The position numbers were made by a program, and so were the translations under genes. The notes under the pieces were generated by a model. It searched no databases and was not told where the DNA came from. It saw only the letters and a list, made by a program, of their open reading frames with translations. A stretch of 64,000 nucleotides of DNA from Mesorhizobium sp. B4-1-4 (lineage in GTDB: Bacteria; Pseudomonadota; Alphaproteobacteria; Rhizobiales; Rhizobiaceae), in assembly GCF_006439395.2 (NCBI RefSeq), contig NZ_CP083950.1:4701001-4765000 (forward strand). Direction: 5' to 3'. This document shows positions 45,572-53,466 of the stretch, piece after piece. Position 1 is the first letter of the stretch. Each line of letters opens with the position of its first letter.

Positions 45572-46807
45572 CTACTTCTTCAACACTGCGTTGGCTTTCG
45601 CCGCCGCCTCCTTCAGGCCTGTCTCGGGGTCGACGCTGCCGAGATAGATCTTCTGCATAGCGTCGGAGGTGATCTGGGCGATCTCTTCCCAGCCCGGAAT
45701 GACCGGCGCGAAACGGGCGTCGGGCAGGAGCGCGGTGAAGGCGGCCAGATCGGCATTGTTGACATAATAATCCATCTTGGCCTCTTCCTTGTTCACCGGC
45801 AGGAAGCCTTCGCCTTGCGTGAACTTGGCGCGTTGCTCCTTCGTGAACAGGAAGTCCATCAGCTTCCAGGCATCGTCCTTGTTCTTGGAGTTCCTGAACA
45901 TGATCATGGAATCCGTGACGCCATACGTGCCGCGCGCGCCGGTCGGCCCGGCCGGAATGGCCGCCACGCCGTATTTCAGGCTCGGCGCCTCTTCCTTGAT
46001 CTGGTTGGACAGGAACGGTGCGGTGATCATCATGCCGACCTTGCCCTGCTTGAACAGGTTCTGCACGTCTTCACGGTTGTTGGAGGTGACGCCGGGCTCG
46101 GTTAACCCTTCATCGATCATCGACTTATAGAGCTTGGCTGCTGCAAGCGCGCCGGGCGTGCTCAAGCTGGAGGTGCCGTCCTTGTTGAGGGTCTCGGTGC
46201 CCTGCGACCACATCGCGTAGTAGTAGTAGACGTCGGTCTCGATCTCCTTGCCCTGCAAGCCGAAGCCGAAGCTGCCGGAACCCAGTGCCTTGATCTTGCG
46301 GGCATCGTCCTGCAGTTCGGTCCAGGTCGCCGGTGGCTTGGCGATGCCGGCCTTCTCGAACAGTTCCTTGTTGTAATACATGGCCCGAGCCGAGGCTGCG
46401 ATCGGCAGGCCATAGGTCTTGCCATTCATGATCGAGGGCGACAGGAAGGTCTCGATGAAACGGCCCTTGAATTCGGGCGTGATGTAGCTGTCGAGCGGCT
46501 CGGCGACATCCTGCTGGACGAAGTCGATCAGCCAGCGTGTGCCGATGATCGAGAGATCCGCATTGGTGCCGGCGGTGATGTCGGTGGTCAGCTTCTGCAG
46601 CAGCACATCCCACGGCACGACTTCGAACTTGACAGTGATGCCGGGGTTCTTCGCCTCGAACTCCTTCTTCACCTCTTCGAAATAAGGCCCGGTCTTGGCG
46701 CTGTATTCGGCGACGGTGACGCGCACTTCACCCGCATTCGCCTGCGCCGCGAAGGCCAGCATGCTCATTCCGGCCATCAGGCCGACAGTCCATTTGGCAA
46801 GGCTCAT
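45572..46807 (-). CDS. ABC transporter substrate-binding protein, family 1
   Basis: 411 residues. Sec signal MSLAKWTVGLMAGMSMLAFA with cleavage near AQANA, then the family-1 sugar-binding fold (VTVAEYSAKTGPYFEEVKKE, FGLQGKEIETDVYYYYAMWS, GPTGARGTYGVTDSM). Periplasmic receptor of the importer. ATG 46807 follows GGGAGAG. The 3' end is oddly doubled: the last codons GCxVLKK-stop occur twice, at 45572-45590 and again at 45552-45570, as if the gene end were duplicated. The second copy is not translated. Confidence 0.92.
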   Translation of the reverse strand: MSLAKWTVGLMAGMSMLAFAAQANAGEVRVTVAEYSAKTGPYFEEVKKEFEAKNPGITVKFEVVPWDVLLQKLTTDITAGTNADLSIIGTRWLIDFVQQDVAEPLDSYITPEFKGRFIETFLSPSIMNGKTYGLPIAASARAMYYNKELFEKAGIAKPPATWTELQDDARKIKALGSGSFGFGLQGKEIETDVYYYYAMWSQGTETLNKDGTSSLSTPGALAAAKLYKSMIDEGLTEPGVTSNNREDVQNLFKQGKVGMMITAPFLSNQIKEEAPSLKYGVAAIPAGPTGARGTYGVTDSMIMFRNSKNKDDAWKLMDFLFTKEQRAKFTQGEGFLPVNKEEAKMDYYVNNADLAAFTALLPDARFAPVIPGWEEIAQITSDAMQKIYLGSVDPETGLKEAAAKANAVLKK

Positions 46808-46990
46808 CCGATCTCTCCCATTTGTTCCGCGCTTTTTGCGCTCCTTGCGCCGATGGCTGGCACAAGATTTATGTGACTTTCCTACATTATCGACGAATCC
46901 ACCGCATGCAAGCGGATTATCATGTTGCTTAATTACATTCCATTCCTTAGCCTGCCGGCATCTGCCTGATCTGCGGGAGGAACAAGCACC

Positions 46991-47761
46991 GTGGTTTCGA
47001 AAGCCGAATTCGAGGGCCGTACTGTCGTCGTCACGGGTGCCGGCGGCGGCCTTGGCTCGGCGATCGTCGCACTGCTGGCCGCAAGGGGCGCGCGGGTGGT
47101 CGGCTGCGACCAATCCGAGGAGGCGCTGGCAAGCCCGCACCTTGCCTCGCGCCATGTCTTCAACCTTCTTGACCGCGCGTCCCTAGAGAAGGCGATCACC
47201 GCCGTGCTCGACAGGGACGGCGTACCCGATATCCTGATCAACAACGCCGGCTGGACGCGCGCCGAGACGCTTGCCGCGCTGACGGCGGACAGGATCGAGC
47301 ATGAGCTCGACCTCAATCTGACCGGGGTGATGACCTTCGCCGACCCTATCGCCAAGGCGATGGCCGCGCGCGGATCGGGCAGCGTCGTCTTCATCTCCTC
47401 CGTCAATGCCATCGCGCATTTCGGCAATCCCGCCTATGCCGCCGCCAAGGCCGGCATCAACGCCTATGCCAAATCGATCGCCGTCGAGCTTGGCCGCAGC
47501 GGCGTGCGCGCCAATGTCGTCTGCCCCGGGTCGATCCGCACCGCCGCCTGGGACCATCGCCTGGCCAAGGATCCGGAAATCCTCGGCAAGCTCAAGCGGC
47601 TCTATCCGCTCGGCCGCATCGTCAACCCACAGGAAGTCGCCGAAGCGGTGGCTTTCCTTGCCTCCGACCGCGCCTCGGGCGTAACAGGCGTGGTGATGCC
47701 CGTCGATGCCGGGCTGACCGCCGGCTGCCTGCCGTTCATCGACGACATATTGGGAGCGTGA
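46991..47761 (+). CDS. SDR-family oxidoreductase
   Basis: 256 residues, Rossmann fold. TGAGGGLG (NAD(P) loop), NNAG, catalytic Ser in FISSVN, and YAAAKAG (Tyr, Lys). Starts at GTG 46991 with GGGAGGAA upstream. Divergent from the binding-protein gene and followed at once by the ATPase, so it belongs to the importer locus and probably oxidises the imported sugar or polyol. Exact substrate unknown. Confidence 0.9.
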   Translation: MVSKAEFEGRTVVVTGAGGGLGSAIVALLAARGARVVGCDQSEEALASPHLASRHVFNLLDRASLEKAITAVLDRDGVPDILINNAGWTRAETLAALTADRIEHELDLNLTGVMTFADPIAKAMAARGSGSVVFISSVNAIAHFGNPAYAAAKAGINAYAKSIAVELGRSGVRANVVCPGSIRTAAWDHRLAKDPEILGKLKRLYPLGRIVNPQEVAEAVAFLASDRASGVTGVVMPVDAGLTAGCLPFIDDILGA

Positions 47762-47763
47762 CC

Positions 47764-48831
47764 ATGACCGACGTCCTGTTTCGCAACCTGTCGAAATCCT
47801 TCGGCCAGCACAGGATCCTCGAGGACATCAACCTCGATATAAAAAGCGGCGAGTTCGTCGTGCTGGTCGGCCCGTCGGGCTGCGGCAAGTCCACCCTGCT
47901 GCGCATGCTAGCCGGCCTGGAGACGATCAGCTCGGGCGATCTGCTGATCGGCGGCACACGCGCCAACGACCTGCCGCCGCAGCAGCGCAACATCGCGATG
48001 GTGTTCCAGTCCTACGCGCTGTTCCCGCACCTGAAGGCCTCCGACAATATCGGCTTCGGCCCGAAGATCCGTGGCGAGAACCGCGCGGCGGTCGACGAAA
48101 AGGTCAAGAAGGCGTCCGGCGTCCTCAACCTGTTTTCCTATCTCGACCGCTACCCGCGCCAGCTCTCGGGCGGCCAGCGCCAGCGCGTGGCCATGGGCCG
48201 CGCCATCGTCCGTGAACCCTCGGTGTTCCTGTTCGACGAGCCGCTCTCCAATCTCGACGCGCAGTTGCGCGTGCAGATGCGCACCGAGATCAAGGCGCTG
48301 CACCAGCGGCTGAAATCGACGATCGTCTATGTCACCCACGACCAGATCGAAGCCATGACCATGGCCGACCGCATCGTCGTGGTGGACCGCGGCAGGATCC
48401 AGCAGGTCGGAGCACCGCTCGAACTCTATGACAGGCCGGCCAACAAGTTCGTTGCCGGCTTTCTCGGCTCCCCGTCGATGAGCTTTGTCTCCGGGGCTCT
48501 CAGGACGACGCCTGAGAAGACCTGGTTCGAGTCGGTTGGCGGCGGCCGGCTTGCGCTTGCCGGTAAGCCGGTGCCTGCGGGCAGCGTGGTGGAGGCCGGC
48601 ATCCGGCCCGAGCACTTCATCATCGGCGAAGCCGCCGACGCCATGGCGCTCAAGGTGGATGTCGTCGAGCCGACCGGCTCCGAGACCCACGTCTATGGCG
48701 CCATCGGCGCCGATACCGTGCGCGCCGTGTTCCGTGACAGGGTGCCGATCAGGCCGGGCGACCTGCTTCCGGTCTCGGTCGATCCCGGCAACATCCATCT
48801 GTTCGACAAGGCGACGGGCCTGCCGCTGTGA
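47764..48831 (+). CDS. Sugar ABC transporter ATPase (UgpC/MalK-like)
   Basis: 355 residues. Walker A GPSGCGKST, Q-loop FQSYALFPH, signature LSGGQRQRVAMGRA, Walker B FLFDEPLSNLD, H-loop VTHDQ; C-terminal TOBE/OB regulatory domain (AGIRPEHFIIGE). ATG 47764 is just after the SDR stop; GTG 47758 is the alternative start that overlaps it. Energises the CUT1 importer whose permeases are on the other strand. Confidence 0.94.
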   Translation: MTDVLFRNLSKSFGQHRILEDINLDIKSGEFVVLVGPSGCGKSTLLRMLAGLETISSGDLLIGGTRANDLPPQQRNIAMVFQSYALFPHLKASDNIGFGPKIRGENRAAVDEKVKKASGVLNLFSYLDRYPRQLSGGQRQRVAMGRAIVREPSVFLFDEPLSNLDAQLRVQMRTEIKALHQRLKSTIVYVTHDQIEAMTMADRIVVVDRGRIQQVGAPLELYDRPANKFVAGFLGSPSMSFVSGALRTTPEKTWFESVGGGRLALAGKPVPAGSVVEAGIRPEHFIIGEAADAMALKVDVVEPTGSETHVYGAIGADTVRAVFRDRVPIRPGDLLPVSVDPGNIHLFDKATGLPL

Positions 48832-48861
48832 GAACGCAGGGATGACGACGAAGGCACAAGC

Positions 48862-49743
48862 ATGAAGACGCCGGCCGACATCATCACGCGGCTGCAGCTG
48901 ATGTCGCAGGACGGCACCAAGTCGGACCGCCGCCTGGCCGGCCTCGTGCTATCCGATCTCGATTTCGCCTCCAAGGCGGCGATCTCGGAGATCGCCTCAC
49001 GCGTCGGCGTCAGCGAACCGACGGTCACGCGCTTCTGCCGCAATCTCGGTTGCGAGGGCCTGCGCGACTTCAAGTTCTATCTGGCGCAGGCCATCGCCAT
49101 CGGCGGCCAATATCTGTCGCCGGAGCCACTGAGCCGCGATGCCCGCGAGCAGCGCATCGCCTCCGCCATCACCGAAGCGGCGATCTCGGCCATCCAGCGT
49201 GCCAGCGAGAATCTCGACATGACGACGCTGGTCGCGGTCGCCGAGCGGTTGGCGATTTCGGGCAATGTTCTGTGCATCGGCTCCGGCGGCATCTCCTCGA
49301 TGATGGCGACCGAGGTGCAGAACCGGCTGTTCAGGCTCGGCTTGCCCGTGCTGGCGCAGATCGACGGCCAGTTGCAGCGCATGTATGCCGCCGTTGCCAC
49401 GCCCGAGACCACTCTGGTCGCTTTTTCGGTGTCCGGCTATGCGCGCTCAGTCATCGAGGCCGTGCAGGTCGCCCAGCAATATGGCGCCACGACTGTGGCC
49501 GTCACCGCCCCTGACTCGGCGCTGGCCAAGGTCGCCGATACGGTCATCCATCTGCAGCCGCTCGAGGATGGCAACATCTACAAGCCGACATCGTCGCGCT
49601 ACGCCCTGCTGGCGATCGTCGACATGATCGTGACATCGGTGGCCGAGACGCGCGGCCCGAAGGTGCTGGAGAACCTGCGTCGCATCAAGCAGAGCGTAAA
49701 CACGCTGAAGGTCGACGATCCGCGTTTGCCGCTGGGCGATTGA
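48862..49743 (+). CDS. MurR/RpiR-family transcriptional regulator
   Basis: 293 residues. N-terminal HTH-6 domain (about 1-77; AAISEIASRVGVSEPTVTRF) and C-terminal SIS domain (about 120-260; CIGSGGISSMMATEVQNRLF and VAFSVSGYARSVIEA) that binds a sugar phosphate. Third gene of the SDR-ATPase-rpiR operon and likely controls the importer locus in both directions from the 46808-46990 intergenic. Effector unknown. Confidence 0.92.
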   Translation: MKTPADIITRLQLMSQDGTKSDRRLAGLVLSDLDFASKAAISEIASRVGVSEPTVTRFCRNLGCEGLRDFKFYLAQAIAIGGQYLSPEPLSRDAREQRIASAITEAAISAIQRASENLDMTTLVAVAERLAISGNVLCIGSGGISSMMATEVQNRLFRLGLPVLAQIDGQLQRMYAAVATPETTLVAFSVSGYARSVIEAVQVAQQYGATTVAVTAPDSALAKVADTVIHLQPLEDGNIYKPTSSRYALLAIVDMIVTSVAETRGPKVLENLRRIKQSVNTLKVDDPRLPLGD

Positions 49744-49769
49744 CTCCGAAGGTCGTGCGGCAAGGAGAC

Positions 49770-50081
49770 CTATGCACCGAACACCTCGACGCTTCTTGCC
49801 AGTGTCACCGGTTCGCCGACAACGCGCAGCGTCTTGAGCCGTGCCGTGCCGCCGGCAACGACCGAAACGGCCGACCCTGGCACCCCCAGCGCCTTGGCGA
49901 CCAGCTTCTCCAGCGCCTGATTGGCCGCACCGTTTTCCGGCATGGCGCGGACCCGCGCCTTAAAATGGCTGCGCCCGTCCGCCGATGTTTCGACGCCTTC
50001 CAACCTGTCCACGGAAGATTTCGGCGTTAGCCGGACAAACAGCTCGATGCAGTTTTCGCGGATGCGAAACGGCGCGCTCAT
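49770..50081 (-). CDS. DUF167 (YggU) family protein
   Basis: 103 residues. Small alpha-beta protein; FVRLTPKSSVDRLEGVET and the AVRAMPENGAANQALEKLVA-like core (RVRAMPENGAANQALEKLVA seen) are DUF167 hallmarks. Pairs with the YggT gene upstream, a standard neighbour in proteobacteria. Function unknown. Confidence 0.9.
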   Translation of the reverse strand: MSAPFRIRENCIELFVRLTPKSSVDRLEGVETSADGRSHFKARVRAMPENGAANQALEKLVAKALGVPGSAVSVVAGGTARLKTLRVVGEPVTLARSVEVFGA

Positions 50082-50094
50082 GCAACCGCCGGAC

Positions 50095-50385
50095 TCACAG
50101 CAGCAGCGGCGCCACCGTGGTGAGAATGAACTGCCTGACGAAGAACAGGATCAGCAGCAGGATAATCGGCGAGATATCGATGCCGCCAAGGTCGGGCATG
50201 AACCGGCGGATCGGCCGCAGCGCCGGCTCGGTCAGCCGGTAGAGCATGTTGCCGATGCTGCCGACGAACTGGTTGCGCGAGTTGACGACATTGAAGGCAT
50301 AGAGCCAGGAAAAGATCGCCGAGGCGATGATGATCCACCAATAGAGGTCGAGCGCCATGACGATGGTTTGAATGAGGGCGAGCAT
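50095..50385 (-). CDS. YggT family membrane protein
   Basis: 96 residues, two membrane segments around a conserved NVVNSRNQFVGSIG loop and the LTEPALRPIRRFMPDLGGID region. ATG 50385 has GGAGACC upstream, which excludes the longer frame to 50436. YggT proteins are linked to cell-division or osmotic functions in other organisms. It is followed by DUF167 after 13 bases. Confidence 0.9.
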   Translation of the reverse strand: MLALIQTIVMALDLYWWIIIASAIFSWLYAFNVVNSRNQFVGSIGNMLYRLTEPALRPIRRFMPDLGGIDISPIILLLILFFVRQFILTTVAPLLL

Positions 50386-50531
50386 GCCGGTCTCCAATTG
50401 TTGCCGACATGTAGCCATTGCGCACCAAACCGGCAAGAGCCGCCGGCCGGCGCGACAGACAGCAAGGATTTCGGCAAAACGCCGCCTTGACAGAAATCCG
50501 CCGCGCCCGATAAATGCGCCATCCGCTGGAC

Positions 50532-50606
<75 letters not shown>

Positions 50607-50607
<1 letters not shown>

Positions 50608-50634
50608 GCGGAATAATCGGTGGTCCGCTTTTTT
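50607..50634 (+). terminator. Intrinsic terminator of tRNA-Ala
   Basis: AGCGGA (50607-50612) pairs with TCCGCT (50624-50629), followed by TTTTT. The stem begins with the last base of the CCA end. Confidence 0.75.
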
Positions 50635-50918
50635 GCCGCAAGGCGCGGACGGCATCCGTTGCGACGCGCGGCGTCAATGCTCCCCCAAAAGGCCATATGC
50701 GATTTCGCGGGACTTCCAGGGCAAGACAATTGTCAATTGGACTTATGGCGATGGTCGCCGTCAGATCGGCCCTATTTTTTTTGGAAGCCGCCCCATTAGA
50801 CTGGCGTTACCAGATCAGTTTTTTCTGTGTGTTGTGACTGGGCGTTTCGGCGGGGGCGACCGAAGGCGCTATATGGATTTCGAGTCGAAATGAAGAATTC
50901 GCCTGCGAAAGCAAAGAC
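50635..50918. other. Gene-free region between tRNA-Ala and the HTH regulator
   Basis: No trusted gene. Contains poly-T and poly-A patches, the self-palindrome GACAATTGTC (about 50723-50732) and a short 6-codon frame just before the regulator (ATG near 50872, stop near 50892). Presumably holds the promoter of the regulator. No integrase fragment or copy of the tRNA 3' end was seen. Confidence 0.4.
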
Positions 50919-51667
50919 GTGTCCATTCGCGAGAATCTCGCTGCAAATCTCAGACGGCTCTGCAAGGACCGTGCATCCATCAGCGCGGTATGCCGTGAGT
51001 TGGGGATCAATCGCACGCAGTTCGAACGCTATCTGCAGGGCCAGACCATTCCGAACAAGGCCACGGCCAAGCTGATCTGCGACTATTTCCGCATCCACGA
51101 AGCCGAACTGTATCAGGGCCCCGGCATGCCCGAGCCTGCGGTTGCCGGCCTGCCGCCGATCTCCGAAAGCCTGTTCAACCAGATGATTCGGCCTCCCGCC
51201 CCATCGATCGCGGGAGGCACCTATTTCACCTATTTTTCGATCCCGGCCCGTCCCGATCTCCTGATGCGGTCGGTGACTTTCGTGCGTCGCGAGGCCGAGT
51301 TGGTCACATTCCGCAGGGTCACCGGATGTCGGAGCGCCGGGGCTCGACATGGGCGCGGGCGCGCGGCAACCACTACGGCGTGGCGATCTCGCGCCTGAAC
51401 TGGATCTATTTTAGCGGCGTCAACCGTCGCCAGACCGGCGAGCCATCGCTGATCTCCGTGCAATGGGCTCCAATCTCGGAACCGGTGCTCGTCGGCAAGG
51501 CCATGCTTCTGACCGAGGCCGGGCCGGCATTCGTATCGGTCATCATGCGGCAGGATATGTCTGGTATCCGAGCACGGCATGCGATCCGTATGGCGCATGT
51601 CGTCACGCTTGACGATCCCGCCATCGATCAGCTCGTCGTCAGCCTCGCCCAGGACGGGCTGAGCTAG
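50919..51667 (+). pseudogene. HTH transcriptional regulator split by a frameshift
   Basis: GTG 50919 opens a frame with an N-terminal HTH domain (NLRRLCKDRASISAVCRELG, INRTQFERYLQGQTIPNKAT, a XRE/phage-repressor-like fold) and a start of a second domain (TYFTYFSIPARPDLLMRSVT). At about 51320-51326, after LVTFRRVTG, the frame degenerates, and the protein continues in the frame one base back as RGSTWARARGNHYGVAISRL and SGVNRRQTGEPSLISVQWAP to the stop at 51665-51667. Together about 248 residues. One base is missing relative to the intact gene, or this is a sequencing error. It stands directly upstream of the peptide/SagB locus and may have controlled it. Confidence 0.75.
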
Positions 51668-51861
51668 GAGCACCAGCGGCTGGTTACGCTAAATAAGAAC
51701 AAGAGTATCTCAAAAAAGCGTATGCCAGCGAGTACCTACTCCATATCCGAGTAAAATCGATTTTTTAGACTTTCTTGGAAAGAAAGATATTCTAGGTCAC
51801 GTTAGATTTACTGTAATTTTAACACACCATTAATTCTTTCGAACTTACCTTTCTTCTCGCG
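51668..51861. other. AT-rich leader region upstream of the small peptide gene
   Basis: About 190 bases clearly lower in GC than anything around, with many A/T runs (for example TTTTTTAGAC near 51762 and TGTAATTTTAACAC near 51811). No gene seen. Likely promoter of the peptide operon and a sign that this segment is foreign or under different selection. Confidence 0.5.
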
Positions 51862-51904
51862 GATCCCGCTGTGGGGATCTTTTAACAGATCCCATTGGGG
51901 GATC
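51862..51904 (+). promoter_or_regulatory. Two tandem hairpins with an alternative pairing in the leader of the peptide gene
   Basis: Four alternating arms: GATCCC (51862-51867), GGGATC (51874-51879), GATCCC (51888-51893), GGGATC (51899-51904). Arms 1-2 and 3-4 make two hairpins with 6- and 5-base loops; arms 2-3 can pair instead with an 8-base loop (TTTTAACA). The set ends 15 bases before ATG 51920. This mutual exclusivity is the geometry of an attenuator or RNA switch, and arm 4 lies close to the ribosome-binding region. Function is inferred. Confidence 0.65.
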
Positions 51905-51919
51905 GGGAAAGAGACGAAA

Positions 51920-52015
51920 ATGGCAAAGAAAGTAAACAACGCGCCGAAGCTGACGGTTGCCGCAGGCACCCAGACCGTCTTCTTCTCGCAGGGCATGCAC
52001 TACAACAAGCGCTGA
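51920..52015 (+). CDS. 31-residue peptide, candidate RiPP precursor
   Basis: ATG 51920 to TGA 52013-52015. The peptide starts MAKKVNNAPKLTVAAG and ends FFSQGMHYNKR. The first half is basic and helix-compatible (leader-like); the second half has Thr, Gln, Phe, Ser, Met, His and Tyr in a core-like arrangement and no cysteine. A purine-rich stretch GGGAAAGAGACG precedes the ATG. A SagB-type oxidoreductase gene starts 67 bases later. That context, the leader hairpins and the hairpin after the stop make it a candidate precursor; its family is not certain to me. Too short for ordinary gene callers. Confidence 0.65.
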   Translation: MAKKVNNAPKLTVAAGTQTVFFSQGMHYNKR

Positions 52016-52023
52016 AGTCGTTC

Positions 52024-52055
52024 GGCGCCGACTGGCTGTCCGCCCTGTCGGCGCC
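52024..52055 (+). terminator. Hairpin between the peptide and SagB genes
   Basis: GGCGCCGAC (52024-52032) pairs perfectly with GTCGGCGCC (52047-52055) around a 14-base loop, followed by TTGCTTTC. A weak terminator or 3' stabiliser here would leave peptide mRNA in excess over the enzyme mRNA, a usual layout in peptide-modification operons. Confidence 0.65.
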
Positions 52056-52082
52056 TTGCTTTCAAAAACGGCATTCAGCATC

Positions 52083-53147
52083 ATGAAAATGCGCTCCTCA
52101 AAAACACTTGTGTTCTACCCCGGGACCAACAAGCTCACGGCCTGCAATTTCCTGACCCGAAGCGTCTTCGAATGCAGCCCCGCAGTGGTTGGTCTTCTCG
52201 CATCCTGGGACGAATGGGCCTCCACGGGAGAGGTCGCGCGCGCTCATGGATGGTCGAAATCCGACCTCAATGCCGTCGTTCCGCAATTGCTGGATTTTTC
52301 CGCCCTGGTCACCGCCGGCTCGCCGCTGGCCGAACGGGAGACGCAGTTCTCCGGGCAGTGGAACTGGGGCATTCCGACCGCGCTGATGCATTTCTGCGTC
52401 CAGGACAGCGAGTTCATGACCATCGAACAGGCCGAGGCACGGCAGATCGAACGCGCCGGTCATGCCACCCAGCCCGACCTTCTGCTGAAAAATGCCACGG
52501 ATGCCATTCGGCTGCCGAACGCACTGGCCAACAACGAACTTCTGGCCCTGATGGCGCGGCGCCGCACCAACCGCACCGCGGCCGCGCCCACCATCACCGC
52601 GCGGCAGCTCTCCGACTGTCTGTTCGCGGGCATGGGCATAACCGGCGAAACCAATAACTGCGTCGGCGCCCTGCCGCTGGGCATGACCCCCTCGGGCGGC
52701 GCGCGCAATCCCTATGAGGCCTATGTGGTTGCGCTTGGCGTCGAGGGTCTTGAGCCGGGTGTCTATCACTATTCCGCCGCCGATCACGACCTCGGCAGGA
52801 TCTCGGCCAACCATCTGCCGAGGATCTCGGAGCTGGTCGGCGGGCAGGAATGGGCCGATACCATGCCATGCCTGGTTCTGCTTTGCGCCAGGCTCGACCG
52901 GACCATGTGGAAATATGACGATGCCAACGCCTACCGCGTCGTCCTGATCGAGGCTGGCCATATCGGCCAGAACATGATGCTGGCGGCGACCAGGCATGGT
53001 CTGTCGGCGTGTCCCACCGCAGCTCTCAGCCACTCGGCGATCAAGCGCCTACTCGGCCTCGACCGCCTCACCGACGCGCCCATCTATGCCTTGACCCTCT
53101 CGACCCCGGAACCAAGCCTGCATGCCGCCGGTCAATCCATCAATTAG
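52083..53147 (+). CDS. SagB-type flavin oxidoreductase (nitroreductase fold)
   Basis: 354 residues from ATG 52083 (an earlier start would read through the peptide region). N-terminal part 1-130 is a winged-helix-like/leader-binding region (NFLTRSVFECSPAVVGLLAS, STGEVARAHGWSKSDLNAVV). The C-terminal 150-350 is the FMN-binding ThcOx/SagB domain: RRRTNR (159-164), PSGGARNPYEAYVV (203-216), EPGVYHY (224-230), EAGHIGQNMMLAATRHGL (290-307), GLSACPTAA. In TOMM pathways SagB oxidises azolines to azoles with FMN. No YcaO cyclodehydratase is nearby, so the reaction here is open. First gene of a tight operon. Confidence 0.88.
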   Translation: MKMRSSKTLVFYPGTNKLTACNFLTRSVFECSPAVVGLLASWDEWASTGEVARAHGWSKSDLNAVVPQLLDFSALVTAGSPLAERETQFSGQWNWGIPTALMHFCVQDSEFMTIEQAEARQIERAGHATQPDLLLKNATDAIRLPNALANNELLALMARRRTNRTAAAPTITARQLSDCLFAGMGITGETNNCVGALPLGMTPSGGARNPYEAYVVALGVEGLEPGVYHYSAADHDLGRISANHLPRISELVGGQEWADTMPCLVLLCARLDRTMWKYDDANAYRVVLIEAGHIGQNMMLAATRHGLSACPTAALSHSAIKRLLGLDRLTDAPIYALTLSTPEPSLHAAGQSIN

Positions 53148-53214
53148 CCGCCTCGGTATGCCCAGTGTAGCCAGTAATGCGTCCCCTGAGTTCCATCCGA
53201 TAAAGGAGCAGCAC

Positions 53215-53463
53215 GTGGCAAATCAGTCCTTACGCCAGTCAGAGATCGATAGTCTTCAATATATCGCGTCGATGACCAATGAGCTCGTGCAGATGGCCGA
53301 CGCAAGCCGTTTTCCCATGATCTCCTATTTGCTTGGCATGGCCTATGCCGAAGCATTCGATATTCTGCGCGGCGCCCGGCCGGCAAGGCTTGCGCAACTC
53401 AGCGGCAACCCCATGCATCCCAAGCCGTATGCAAAGGACCACGCTCAGCCAAGGAGGGCGTAG
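53215..53463 (+). CDS. Small helical protein, unknown
   Basis: 82 residues from GTG 53215, chosen because AGGAG lies 6 bases upstream; an overlapping longer frame (from 53122) lacks an SD. Sequence is alpha-helical: SEIDSLQYIASMTNELVQMA, DASRFPMISYLLGMAYAEAF. The C-terminal 25 residues are Pro/His/Lys-rich. No family recognised. 67 bases after sagB; strong SD for the next gene overlaps its stop. Candidate partner or scaffold of the modification complex; that is inference. Confidence 0.65.
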   Translation: MANQSLRQSEIDSLQYIASMTNELVQMADASRFPMISYLLGMAYAEAFDILRGARPARLAQLSGNPMHPKPYAKDHAQPRRA

Positions 53464-53466
53464 CGG

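Noticed and set aside
50633..50893. 86-codon frame after tRNA-Ala
   Set aside because: No SD, begins inside the tRNA terminator region, no family resemblance.
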